The position numbers and the translations under genes are program-made. From NCBI GenBank assembly GCA_025642075.2, contig JAODUO010001048.1, positions 38,501 through 102,500 of the forward strand: a stretch of 64,000 nucleotides of DNA, read 5' to 3'. The notes beneath the pieces were generated by a model. The model worked only from the letters and a program-made list of their open reading frames with translations. It was not told where the DNA came from and searched no databases. Within the stretch, counting starts at the first letter, position 1. Every line of letters begins with the position of its first letter. Origin of the DNA: Ridgeia piscesae (lineage: Eukaryota > Annelida > Polychaeta > Sabellida > Siboglinidae). Shown here piece by piece: positions 46,701 to 56,964 of the stretch.

Positions 46701-47040
46701 CGGGGGACCTACCACATTAGATTTAACAATCGTGTCAGCAGCCGTCTTGGTGATGGGGATGGATTGAACGTCTACCCACAAGTTAATTAAACCTCAGCAC
46801 ACGAAACACTAATTAAGTGACCTCACGTGGGTGGGAAACGTATAAAAATTACAAAATAATTTCAGACAAATCCTTACTGCTCCTTAATTTCATTCATATC
46901 TGGGAACAGATTTTGAAATATTGGTGAGTCTTGTAAAACAGCAATATTGTGTAGATGCACTGGTGACTGGCGACTAGTTTATGGTATCGGGTAAAACTTC
47001 TCAAGCAGCGATGCCTTCAACATCAACTGTTTCAACTTGC
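43708..47040 (+). other. T16 3' UTR and long spacer, no exon found
   Basis: AATAAA at 45139-45144, a 34-bp tandem repeat at 44470-44768 and a short (TGACAC)n tract near 45328-45352. No ORF here has a finger or a convincing acceptor. Confidence 0.5.
44470..44768 (+). repeat. 34-bp tandem repeat, about nine copies
   Basis: Unit contains catatgtctaggactatagg and cttagcacccaggc. Copies start every 34 bp from 44472 and decay toward the 3' end. Confidence 0.9.
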
Positions 47041-47365
47041 CTCGTGGCTCGCGCAATGGTAAAGCGTTGGACTCTCGACTAAGAGAGCCTGGGTTTGAAT
47101 CTTGTGCAGCGATGTTAAAACTTTAGGCAAGTTTTTTACTCTACATTGCTACAGTTCACTCAGCTGTATAGATGAGTATCTGGCTATAGACAGTGGTGGA
47201 TATGTGTACGAGCAGCATTCGTGCATTAATTGTAGGATATGGCTGGATGCTTCCCAGAGAAGTTGAGATGGTATTTGATTGAACAGGTCTGCCAGGGAAG
47301 TAAAGTGTAAAAGCACTTTGAGCAGTCCTGAAGACCGTATGCTGTGCTATATAAAAACTTACATG
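47041..47365 (+). mobile_element. tRNA-derived SINE
   Basis: The head (about 47041-47115) has an A-box-like tggctcgcgcaatgg and a B-box-like gggtttgaatc, with an anticodon-like hairpin ctctcgactaagagag between them. The arms do not form a proper cloverleaf, so it is tRNA-like rather than a working tRNA. The body contains gagtatctggctatagacag and gatgcttcccagagaagttg, and is shared with the copy at 17650-17868. Confidence 0.78.
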
Positions 47366-49378
47366 TTTTGCCTCATGCATATGTGGAAATTTTATACAGT
47401 AAACTATGTGATCTCTTTCCTTTGGGGTCTGTATTTGGGTAACCGTGGACGTATCTTAATTCTAACCTGCCGTGAGCTTTGTTTTGATACAAGACAATAA
47501 TGCTTTCACAGACAGTGCAAACGGTAAGAGAGCCATGAAAAAGTTATCCAACTCTGCTAGTATATCTCTGGGGATTTGACAAGATTGCAAGAAGCAAAGG
47601 TAAAGCTGAAAAGATGTTAACTTACCTTGCATGTGTTGTGTTTTCTGAATGACTCGGGAGGATTGTAATGGGAGCTGTTGTCTCTGTGGCTTGTAGAACT
47701 GTCATGTCGTAAAGTTCGGCGTTGGTGGCTCCGTATTGAGAAGGCCGCTGTTGGTACGTCATGCGTGTAGAGTTGCCGGTTGCGGGAGAATGTTTGCCCA
47801 CCGGTCAAGTAGATGGAGACATGAGCGATACGCACATAAGTTGTTACTCAGTAACTTTGCGCGGTTCTACAGTTAACTGGGGTACGTTTACATGTTCTAA
47901 TTCTGGCTAGTATCACTATAAATCTAATTAAAGTTCGCAGTATCGTACTTATTGTACCTTAGACGTTTCATATTCATCATAGCTGTGTGTAACCACAACG
48001 ATTTGGACTGTGGAAGTGATATGTGATTCACCTAAATTGTAAGAACATGTTTGTAATTGACCAAAAGCCTTATATGAGATGTTGTGAATGATCAATTTCA
48101 AGTTTTTAGAAAATGAGCTTCAAAATTTAGCTTGCTGTTTCATCATTGTCATTCTAACTAAGGATGACATATATAGAAATATTCATGGGGTTTAGGTTTA
48201 GACACCATTTACAAAGAAATGCATTTTTGCAAATGAGCCTAATGTGTCAGACTGATAGAGAAAAGATGGTATTACCCGATAACAATAAAAACAAAGCAAA
48301 TGAGCAGTGAAGACTAGATATTAGATGGTTCTTCTCACAAACAACAGTAAATGAATGGAACAGATTATCAGCTAATGTGGGTGCTAGTAGTGTTAACATA
48401 CTTACAAATTAAATCTACATATTATACCTCAGAAGGGCGGGATACACTTAGATAGATAGGTTGATGATGCAAAGGGCTTCCTTGTCCACCTGCCATCTGG
48501 AGTTAATTGTTAAATCTGGTTAAAACGTTCTTTGGGCCATTGGCGTGTCTATCCTTCTTCTCATATTGTATTTCTCCAATATTGCACAGGCTTCAGGTTT
48601 GATGTGTAAAATTATCAGAATTATGTTTTGAAATTTTTTGATAGGGTTTGGGCTAAGGATATGATTATAGTTGTGGGGACAGTTGTGTGATTCGGTATCA
48701 GAAAACGTCTTGGTTTGTAATCCAATCATCTGTATGGCTGACATCTATTTAGCTGTCAACAGTGCAGTGAAGCACAGTCACACTGTTCAAGCTGTGTGCC
48801 TATCTGGTTTAATGTTTATATAACAGCAGTTAATGACAAGGTCTTATTACCTGAGGCAACATGCCATCATCCAAGTTGGCCCAGGGAAGATAAGGTTTGA
48901 CATTGTGAGTAGACACATGATTGGCTGCAGGATTTAGTGACATATTTGTTGAGTATTAAAATGCGTGTTTGTCAAGTAAATTTATTTTATGTTATGCCTG
49001 TGTATCGCAACAGATTTCATATTGGTAGTGTGGGATTTAAGTACATTTTTATTAATAGTTTAGTTTCTTTTTGTTTACTGGTTTCATCTCAAATTAATTT
49101 GGTGTAACAGTATAACTAACTACCAGGCATACACTAAGACACTGTAGTACAATTCAAACAGATATTTAGACATGAAACAACAAGATTTGCCATGGGCATT
49201 TCAGCAAGCTGCTTTATTTTTAACATTGTCTTATTTGTCCACATGGCGCACTGATCTGTTTCGTGGCCTACCACTGCGTGTACAGAACATGTTCTTGTAT
49301 CAGTGCATCCTGCCAACTATTTTTGTCCGACATCTTTCCCTAGGACATAACTACAACTGAGCCCTTGTATGTTCACAG
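47366..49378 (+). other. Spacer upstream of T17
   Basis: Nothing is recognised. Short ORFs show no family features. Confidence 0.5.
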
Positions 49379-49834
49379 GGTGGGTGGCGTAAGTCCCACG
49401 CAATGGGCTACTATGTTGCTAAGCAATACCGGCCGCGATATTCACCGATGAAGCAATTTCGCTGTGACTACCCAGGATGCAACAGGTGCTACTACGATCG
49501 CTCGAATCTGACGCGACACCGGAAAGACAAGCACGGGCTGAAGGCCCGAATGTACAGCAACATCTTCGATAGGATTCCCATCATGCATCTGTCGCAGGAG
49601 AGCCCGCTGCAGCAAGGTCAAAGGTCACTGCATGAGCAGCATGTCACATGGGAGTCACATGATCAGCAGTCAGCAGAGCAACAGCAGGAGGAAGAGCCAC
49701 GAGAGTTCCAATTACATGACCAGCTACAGCTTGAGCAGCAGGAGGAGCAGCAACAGGAGCCAAAGCAGCTGCAGGAGCAAAAGGAGCAAGAGGGAGAGCA
49801 GTTCTCTCCAGTGCTACCATCTTGTCACAGCTAA
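49379..49834 (+). CDS. Terminal exon T17: one C2H2 finger and Gln/Glu-rich tail
   Basis: Acceptor TTGTATGTTCACAG ends at 49378, phase 0, 151 residues. The linker QYRPRYSPMKQFRC leads to the finger at 29-52 (CDYPGCNRCYYDRSNLTRHR..KH). Residues 85-143 are mostly Gln and Glu (for example EQQQEEEPRE), typical of transcription-factor activation or interaction tails. The acceptor is almost the same as that of T21. AATAAA occurs at 51131-51136. Confidence 0.88.
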   Translation, partial: GGWRKSHAMGYYVAKQYRPRYSPMKQFRCDYPGCNRCYYDRSNLTRHRKDKHGLKARMYSNIFDRIPIMHLSQESPLQQGQRSLHEQHVTWESHDQQSAEQQQEEEPREFQLHDQLQLEQQEEQQQEPKQLQEQKEQEGEQFSPVLPSCHS

Positions 49835-51174
49835 TGTCCCCAGTTGCTGACTCGTTGATTTACTCCCTAGTGCAATTTGGAATACGTACCCAGAAACAGT
49901 CTAATGTGCACAGTTGTGTATCTGCAGCAGCAGGTGTTTAGGGACCAATGATTCAGCATCCTGAATATCAGAAATGGAGCTGCTAGAACATTGTGTCTTG
50001 TAGTTAATTCAGCTGTGACAACTGCTTGTCTGCTTGCAAAAGACTGGAGACAGGATATTAGAATCAGTAGAGACACCGTAGACACTTTTTATTAATAGTC
50101 AGACATACTGATATGGTAACTTGGTGGTACTGTAGATGCATCTCCTCCCAAGAGCCTATGTCCACCCGTTTCTCCATGTTTGTTCACATCGTTGGATCAC
50201 TGCCCTGTGAGTGACCAACTGATGATGTTAGAACACACTGAGGTCGTTATTTAGCAAGTTTACTTTTCTCATTCTGTGAACAAACTGAGTGGTCATGAGT
50301 CATAACATCAGGGTACACTCAATACATCACAAGATATGTGCAAAGTCATAATTTACTACAGCAGAAATAATATAGTCATAGAAACACGTCTAGTGTAAGA
50401 AATACTATTATGTTGACTAGATAATAATTCATTGTATAAATAACTTCATGATAGTCCTTTGGTAGTTGCTATACTTTTGTGAGTTTTTAAATGTTATTTT
50501 GAATTAAAATGTTCAGTGTGTGGTTAACTTCATGAGTTTTGTTTAGTTTATGTAGAAGTTTTGTGTGACTTCAGCTGATTTGTTACTAGTTACAGGAGTA
50601 TTGCTCTTAAATTATATTTCTGTATACATATAGCAATTTTCTAGTTTCACCAAAAGCGTAATAAGTACTAGTTGACTTTTGAAGTGCTTTTGAATGACTT
50701 TGAAACTTAACAAACACAACAGAAACATATTTAGTGTAAATATTACATAGTAAAAACTCTGTTCAGTCCCGTATTTGGGTTTAAACCACAAATTATGTTG
50801 AACATGTAACAAATAAGCATGGGTGATATAGCTTATACAGTCTTCGAATATAATTTTAGATAGGCGTAATGGTTCTGATTTATTACGTCTGTGCATCTAG
50901 TATTGTTTTTAATAATGGGTACGATAAAAGACTTCTTACTTTTGATGCGTTGTGGAAACGTGCACTTGGGTAGAAGTCTCAATGATGGGTCATGATTGCA
51001 TGAGTTGGGAGCCCACGAATTTGTGGTGAAGCCCATTTGGTAGGTCTGGGTGTAGTTTGATGTGCTATGTGAGTATTTCGGCACTTAAATATTCATTTAG
51101 TTATCAGGTGTTTGAAAACTTACAGTGGAAAATAAACATAGTATACCTACTGGTTTCTCGTCCAAACTGCTTAG
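49835..51174 (+). other. T17 3' UTR and spacer
   Basis: AATAAA at 51131-51136. Nothing else is recognised. Confidence 0.5.
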
Positions 51175-51477
51175 ATGCAAAATTCGCTGAATCTCGCCCG
51201 TGTCCAAAAGCACACACCCGTGTACAATACAGAAACATTTGATTGTGTACGTATTAGGGCGTCTACAGCACAGTGTTCAAATGCCTGCATTCATTGCGAT
51301 GCTGACACACCCATAATGACAAAAGGCTCACTTTTATTAGATAAGTTTTATCGTTATAAGTATTTATCTAACATGATATGCTTTTCTAACTGTTGGAGAC
51401 AGTTTGAGACCGTGGATGCATATTTTATGCATCGAGCAGCGAGCCGCACTCCATTGGTTTGCATGCATTGGAGATAA
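51175..51477 (+). CDS. Candidate terminal exon (weak), degenerate finger
   Basis: A possible acceptor CCAAACTGCTTAG ends at 51174, in phase 0 with the shared exon, and an ORF of 100 residues follows. It contains MICFSNCWRQFETVDAYFMH, which recalls a finger (C-x3-C-x12-H), but the second His is replaced and the linker is absent. The base composition resembles the surrounding intron. It could be a decaying exon or chance. An AATAAA follows at 51548-51553. Confidence 0.3.
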   Translation: MQNSLNLARVQKHTPVYNTETFDCVRIRASTAQCSNACIHCDADTPIMTKGSLLLDKFYRYKYLSNMICFSNCWRQFETVDAYFMHRAASRTPLVCMHWR

Positions 51478-52430
51478 CAGCTGTCTTTGTGTTGACAAAG
51501 GTTGTCTCCTTTTCGGCTGTAAACTAGTTCTCTTCTGATATGTTGATAATAAACAAATATCCAGCAGGTTTAAGAAGTCCATCTTTGGAGAAGTCCCTGT
51601 CATCGACTGTGCCACATTGCTTGTGTAGTTTCGCACCTTCAGTCGGTAGTTTCCTTTGAGTTATTATAGCCAACGCTATCTGTAATGTATCTTGTACAAA
51701 GCCTCTGATTTTGTGCAATAATTTGGTCCGTGTCAACTGACAACTCTTCGGGCAGTTTAGCGTTCACAGAAAAGTTCCCACTTTAATAGAACACCAGGAA
51801 TCAACTCCCTATTAAAATTAAATCATCTGAAACTATAGACACCTTTCGTGAGAAACTTAAAACATATTTGTTTGAAATTGCTTTCCACCATAAATTGTCG
51901 GCGGTTCCATGCTCCAATGACGACGTCGTCTGTTGCCGTTGACGATTACGCAAAATGATTTTGTTTGTTGCGCCTCGGAGCTGGAATTTTCAAGGATATA
52001 CGCGTTATAGAAATGTTACAATTATTATTATTACTACTAATGAATGAACTGACATCGTTAGTGAACACATTAAGATAGCTGTTGTCACGTGGTGTCATCC
52101 AAGAATCGCAAGTGAGTATCAAAAAGACCATCGCCCCCCAAAATACGCTGAGTGATGACGTACAAGATAACGGTCCGGAATTTATGTGTTGCGCTACAGT
52201 TTATCACCAATATATTAATGCATTATATAGTATACATACAACTGCATTATAGAGTATAGAGATGCCGATTATTTTATAACAGGTTAGTATTATGATATCT
52301 CTCTTATTTTACAGTGTATCATTGCAACATCATTGCAACAGTAATACCCGGTTGTTTTCCTGCATGGAATTGTCTGCTTCAGTGTAGAGCTGCGGTCCGT
52401 GTACTCACTCGTGTTTTGTGTATTCGACAG
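51478..52430 (+). other. Spacer upstream of T18
   Basis: AATAAA at 51548-51553. Nothing else is recognised. Confidence 0.5.
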
Positions 52431-52676
52431 ACAATCGGCGCCCACCACGCTCTCTTTCCTCTCCACTATGGCTTTCCTGTCAACATAAGGCCGTACCGAT
52501 CCCGCCACGCCCCGGATAAACCGTTTGTGTGTGACGCTGACGGATGCGGCAAGTCGTACTATCAACGGTCACATCTGCTGCGACATCGAAAGGAGAAACA
52601 CAACCTGGCAGCCATTGGATCGGTCGCGGACGACTGGCGCCCAGGCTGGTGGATAGACGTTAAACAGACGCCTTAA
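52431..52676 (+). CDS. Terminal exon T18: one C2H2 finger
   Basis: Acceptor GTGTTTTGTGTATTCGACAG ends at 52430, phase 0, 81 residues. The open frame extends upstream to 52314, but that part lacks composition typical of these exons and I exclude it. The linker PYRSRHAPDKPFVC leads to the finger at 34-57 (CDADGCGKSYYQRSHLLRHR..KH). The tail is short with two adjacent Trp. No AATAAA is seen before T19, 354 bp downstream. Confidence 0.86.
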   Translation, partial: TIGAHHALFPLHYGFPVNIRPYRSRHAPDKPFVCDADGCGKSYYQRSHLLRHRKEKHNLAAIGSVADDWRPGWWIDVKQTP

Positions 52677-53030
52677 GACAGAGTACGCACGGACACTGTC
52701 GTGCCCTGTAGAACGCAGTGCGACCGTTTGTCTGGGAAAACTGCAGGAACGTTATGCAACCATGTAAAGACAGCGATACTCGTAGTTCGAAATGTTAGGT
52801 TGAGTTGAAACATCACCGCCTTGTAGACCAACACGTGTATTGATATCCAGAAAATGGGGAGTTCATAATCACATTTAAAGTTTTCTATGATAAAAACACA
52901 AAACGCATCCTATTTATTCAGCAGCCAGAACTCGGCTATATTTCATCAGCACATTCACCAGGCTGTGTCACGTGGTACACGTTATACGTAATTGACGGCA
53001 CCGTTAAAACTTCATGTGTTGTGTTAACAG
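52677..53030 (+). other. T18 3' UTR and short spacer
   Basis: No AATAAA. It ends in the T19 acceptor. Confidence 0.5.
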
Positions 53031-53387
53031 ACGTTACAGACCACGACTGCGGTTTCACTTGATGATCCAATGTATCAGCTTGGCACCCCATACGCTGGAC
53101 AGGTCACTGAAAGCGTTCCTGCACGGCTCGGGTTCGGAGGTCACTCGACGTGGCCATCTGTGCAAGAGAACACTGGCATGCCGATTCCGAGACGACAGTC
53201 GCGGCGTTTGGGGGCGTACAAACTGTTCCGTTGTAACTACATTGGCTGCGACAAGGTCTTCTATTACAGCAAAAGCATGCTGCGACATCAGACCCTGAAA
53301 CACGGTCGTAAACCTAGTAGGGGGCCAGTGCTGAGATTGCAGTTCTCAAAACAGCCCGATGCGCTTGAAAATGAGCTTGAAAGATAA
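53031..53387 (+). CDS. Terminal exon T19: one C2H2 finger
   Basis: Acceptor TGTGTTGTGTTAACAG ends at 53030, phase 0, 118 residues. The leader is about 60 residues, mainly polar and Gly/Pro-rich (TLQTTTAVSLDDPMYQLGTP). RRQSRRLGAYKLFRC leads to the finger at 68-91 (CNYIGCDKVFYYSKSMLRHQ..KH, C-x4-C-x12-H-x4-H), followed by GRKPSRG. AATAAA at 53579-53584 follows closely. Confidence 0.87.
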   Translation, partial: TLQTTTAVSLDDPMYQLGTPYAGQVTESVPARLGFGGHSTWPSVQENTGMPIPRRQSRRLGAYKLFRCNYIGCDKVFYYSKSMLRHQTLKHGRKPSRGPVLRLQFSKQPDALENELER

Positions 53388-55250
53388 CTGTAGTTTGTGG
53401 TGAATAGCTGATGCAAACGAGGGAGCATGTGTTAGGAATGTTGGCTTTTAGAGTGACTTCCGTAATTCCGTCATTCATTTATGTTCATAATTGTCAATTT
53501 AGCCCTTCATGAATCTGATTCATTGAAGTTCATAACTGATGTATATGAATAGTTTGTTATTCTATGCATCGGCGATTTAATAAAAGAGCGCATGAATACT
53601 TCTGAAGAATAACATTTGATTTTCTAAATTATGTGAAAGTGAGTTACAACATTACTGGGCTTTTTTGACTAGATGCAGTTAAAAATAGTGTAATATGTTT
53701 TCTGATGACTATTTACAAAAATTGCATAAATGAGCTAGCATATAAAGGTGTATATTTGGATATACTATAGAGAGGGTTGGTATTGGGCGAAATTATTATA
53801 ACAAATAGATACCTGACTTTGCCACTTTGAATAAATTATCGTTACAGGGTTAATTATCAGTTGTATATATTCATATCATACAACTATTCATGCATCACCA
53901 AATAGAATCAGGCTTATGTTATGGGATTAGGCGGAGATAGTGTATTATTTGTTTAACACTGATTTGTATTAATTGTATTCCATGTTTACATGCACAGTTG
54001 TCTTCAACTATCAAATGGACGGTATGCCAGACACCAATGTTTCACATTTATCTTGACAGTAATGTTGAACCACTCAAGGCCATTGAAACTCGTGTTAAAC
54101 CAATGTTGTACAGTGGCCACCCACCAACCCCACAGTGCAATGTTGTACAGTGGCCATCCACCAACCCCACAGTGCAATATTGTACAGTGGCCATCCACCA
54201 ACCCCACAGTGCAATGTTGAACAGTGGCCATCCACCAACCCACAGTGCAATATTGTACAGTGGCCATCCACCAACCCCACAGTGCAATGTTGTAACAGTC
54301 CGAAATAGCAAACACAGTTGGCAGCGGTCAATGTTGTCTTACATTTTACCCTCCGTTTTTACAGTTTGTGGAAAAGTTATTCCTACAGTTACATTTCATC
54401 AACTGATGCGTAGACCTATAATTATCAATTTTATTTCAATTTAGATAAAACGTTCTGTATTAGGCCCTACACAATACTTTTGCTTATGGGCGTAATACAA
54501 TTCTTGCAGGGTTTTACAAAAATGCGCATGGTGTTAGAGTATTACAATGTATCACCAACATACACGCGCATGCACGCACACGAATGCACGCACGCACACA
54601 TGGATAGAACATCGGACTGTTAGCCGAGAGATTCAGACCAGATTCCTCCTAACATTTCAAAGCTACGGTGATATAGTTTACTCCACGGTGTATCAGTCCG
54701 ATCAGGTATACAAATGACACATCTGGCTGCAGGCGTGCACGTATGGTGTATATTACTACCTGCGTCAATGGGCTCTGCATGGAAACACGTAAAAAGACAG
54801 CCAAGAAAGCGCTTGCAGATAAAGAAGCATAGCATTGCTGAACATTCAAAAATCGTCCCAACGATCGAGTTCACTGAAGCGTGTCCCCCGCTTGTACACA
54901 AGCAGTATTATTGGCGTAAGTCTGAACAGTAACAGTATTAAAGTCTGTCGAACCCGCCTATTCCGATTGAGATATGCTTGGATATCTGGGCATTCAGAGA
55001 ATCAGCCACACTGGTTTATAAGAAATTATAAATATGAATGATTTGAGTGTTGTCTTTAAACATTTAGAGGAAGACGACTTATTAGGATACGCACGTTGTT
55101 CTCAAATACGGTGTTTGAATTTACCGCACTAGTCAGTAGCAGTCATCAATACAGAAGTCGTTAGTACTATAGGTCGGGGTGGTGTCTTCCCAGTGCTAGT
55201 GCCAACTAACTTGTCGGGTACCTGAGCCGGTCTGTTTTATTCTTCTGTAG
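53388..55250 (+). other. T19 3' UTR and spacer
   Basis: AATAAA at 53579-53584. Contains a 37-bp tandem repeat at 54102-54294. A possible tRNA-like head (about 54601-54648, with an Asn-type anticodon arm around cggactgttagccg) may be a SINE relic. Confidence 0.5.
54102..54294 (+). repeat. 37-bp tandem repeat, about five copies
   Basis: Unit contains caatgttgtacagtggcca and ccaccaaccccacagtg, with one 1-bp deletion in the fourth copy. ORFs on both strands here are repeat artefacts. Confidence 0.95.
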
Positions 55251-55520
55251 GACTGGCCGGTCGTGTCTAGGGTAGGAATCCAAAGGTACCAAATCCACCT
55301 TCCCTACCCCCTGCTGCCGTCAACACCCGCGACACGGTACAGGAGACACGACTCGACCGAGAAGCGACACGTTTGCGATCATCCGGGCTGCGGCCTAGCT
55401 TACTACGAGCGCAAGAACCTTCTACAGCATCAGACCCTGAAACACGGCCGCGTGGCCACGACGCACACGAGGAGATATCGTTCTGACAATCTCACTGCTC
55501 CTGAGCCACACACTCAATGA
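55251..55520 (+). CDS. Terminal exon T20: one C2H2 finger
   Basis: Acceptor TTTTATTCTTCTGTAG ends at 55250, phase 0, 89 residues. Linker RYRRHDSTEKRHVC, finger at 42-65 (CDHPGCGLAYYERKNLLQHQ..KH), then GRVATTHTRRYR. Only 292 bp separate its stop from T21, with no AATAAA or ATTAAA in between, so it may rely on the signal after T21 (56569). Confidence 0.88.
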   Translation, partial: DWPVVSRVGIQRYQIHLPYPLLPSTPATRYRRHDSTEKRHVCDHPGCGLAYYERKNLLQHQTLKHGRVATTHTRRYRSDNLTAPEPHTQ

Positions 55521-55812
55521 TGACAATTCAGCAGTTCGTGTGTGACGTCCATTGCCAGTCCGATCCCGTTCACTCACAGCTCTGATGCATTGCAGGTTTA
55601 TGTACGTCCACCGAGAACTGTATCGCAGACTACCTGCTCTAGGTTTATAAACGCTGTTTCGCATTTGGAACTGAATGAGACAAACCACCGATGTGTTGTA
55701 TGCCCGCGGTGTTTCACCGATTTACCCGACCGCTGAAACGAGCTCGGTTCGGCGACGTGCGTCTGTCGGCAACACTTGTTAACTGACTTGTCGTGTTCGT
55801 GTATGTTCACAG

Positions 55813-56070
55813 CACTTGGAGAGTGACCCACGCTGGACGAGCGCCGTGCTCATGCCTCTCATTCGCCGCTCACCCGCCACCCGCGACAAGCCACACCGCT
55901 GCGACTACCCCGGCTGCGACAAGTCGTTCTTCGAGAGACAGTCGCTGCTGCGCCACCAGACGTTCAAACATGGCCGCGCCGCCCGGCGCCGATGTCGCTT
56001 TTTACAGCTGCCGCAAGAACCGGGCCTTCAACAAGTTCCTTCTGATAGCAGCGAGTCGCCGCAGAACTAG
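55813..56070 (+). CDS. Terminal exon T21: one C2H2 finger, GC-rich
   Basis: Acceptor GTGTATGTTCACAG ends at 55812, phase 0, 85 residues. LIRRSPATRDKPHRC leads to the finger at 30-53 (CDYPGCDKSFFERQSLLRHQ..KH), followed by GRAARRRCRF. The coding part is clearly richer in GC and CpG than the earlier exons. AATAAA at 56569-56574 follows. Confidence 0.88.
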   Translation, partial: HLESDPRWTSAVLMPLIRRSPATRDKPHRCDYPGCDKSFFERQSLLRHQTFKHGRAARRRCRFLQLPQEPGLQQVPSDSSESPQN

Positions 56071-56964
56071 ATGTTGACGCCTTCATTTACCGGCGCTTCT
56101 ATGGTGTAGACTAGTCACGTGGTTGATTTGTACCGGTGGTGATTGGTTGTTATCCATTTCGTATTTTAATTGGTTCGCTGTAGTCCGTTTCCGGAAGTGA
56201 TACCGATGGATGTTGTTTTTAATCATTCACGGGCTGTTTGCGTGACAAACACGTCACGTAGCATGTTCATCGTATGGACTTTGCGGTTGGCATGCCGTTG
56301 GGGTGCCGTTCAGTTTAGTGTTAAGTAGTGTAAGTTTTAGACATAGCCAGCAAGTGACCAAATGTTACTGGGCTTTATGTTTTTACATAAAACACACCAT
56401 TGCAAAGAAACCCAGGAGGGGTAAATATGTTCAATGTGTTGCAGATCATGTTTCTGTGGTCAAGTAATAGTCTTGGTGATGTGTTGCAATGCAGTTATGT
56501 CACGTGTCTGCATGTACGGCCTTTCTTAGCCAGATGTTAGTTAAATGTGCTTGTAAGTTGTAGTTATCAATAAAACGGTTGTGTGTTTTACCGAACATTA
56601 ACTTATAAGGACCGGTAGGCGTGAAGTTGATGTTTTCATTTGTGGAACATCGCACGTGTGTGCTTGTCATTTATCAACGTATTCGTGATGTATGTATGAT
56701 GTCCATGTCCATATAAAAGAAACGTCTCAGAGTGGACACACCAATGATAATAATAATAATAATACATAACATATATGGCGCCACTATCATCAGAATCCGA
56801 GCTCAGTGGTGCCACAAAACCAACCGATTAAACATTTTTCATACTCAAAGACAGTGCAAAGGTCGTCAACATTTGGATGAGTGTAGCTTGCATGTGTAGC
56901 ACGGTCTGTACTGATACAACTGTTGAACTAGCACATATCCCCACAAGCTAGGGGTGGCGTCTTT
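56071..56964 (+). other. T21 3' UTR and spacer
   Basis: AATAAA at 56569-56574 and a short (AAT)n tract near 56744-56763. Confidence 0.55.

Noticed and set aside
47041..47115. Functional tRNA gene
   Set aside because: A- and B-box-like words exist, but the arms do not give a proper cloverleaf with a paired acceptor stem and 7-base anticodon loop, and the body continues as a repeat seen elsewhere.
52314..52430. Upstream extension of T18 from an AG at 52314
   Set aside because: Splicing at 52314 puts the exon in a different frame and soon meets TAA. The in-frame upstream part looks like intron.
54004..54331. Overlapping minus-strand ORFs rich in Trp and Gly
   Set aside because: Produced by the 37-bp tandem repeat, open in several frames because the unit lacks stops.
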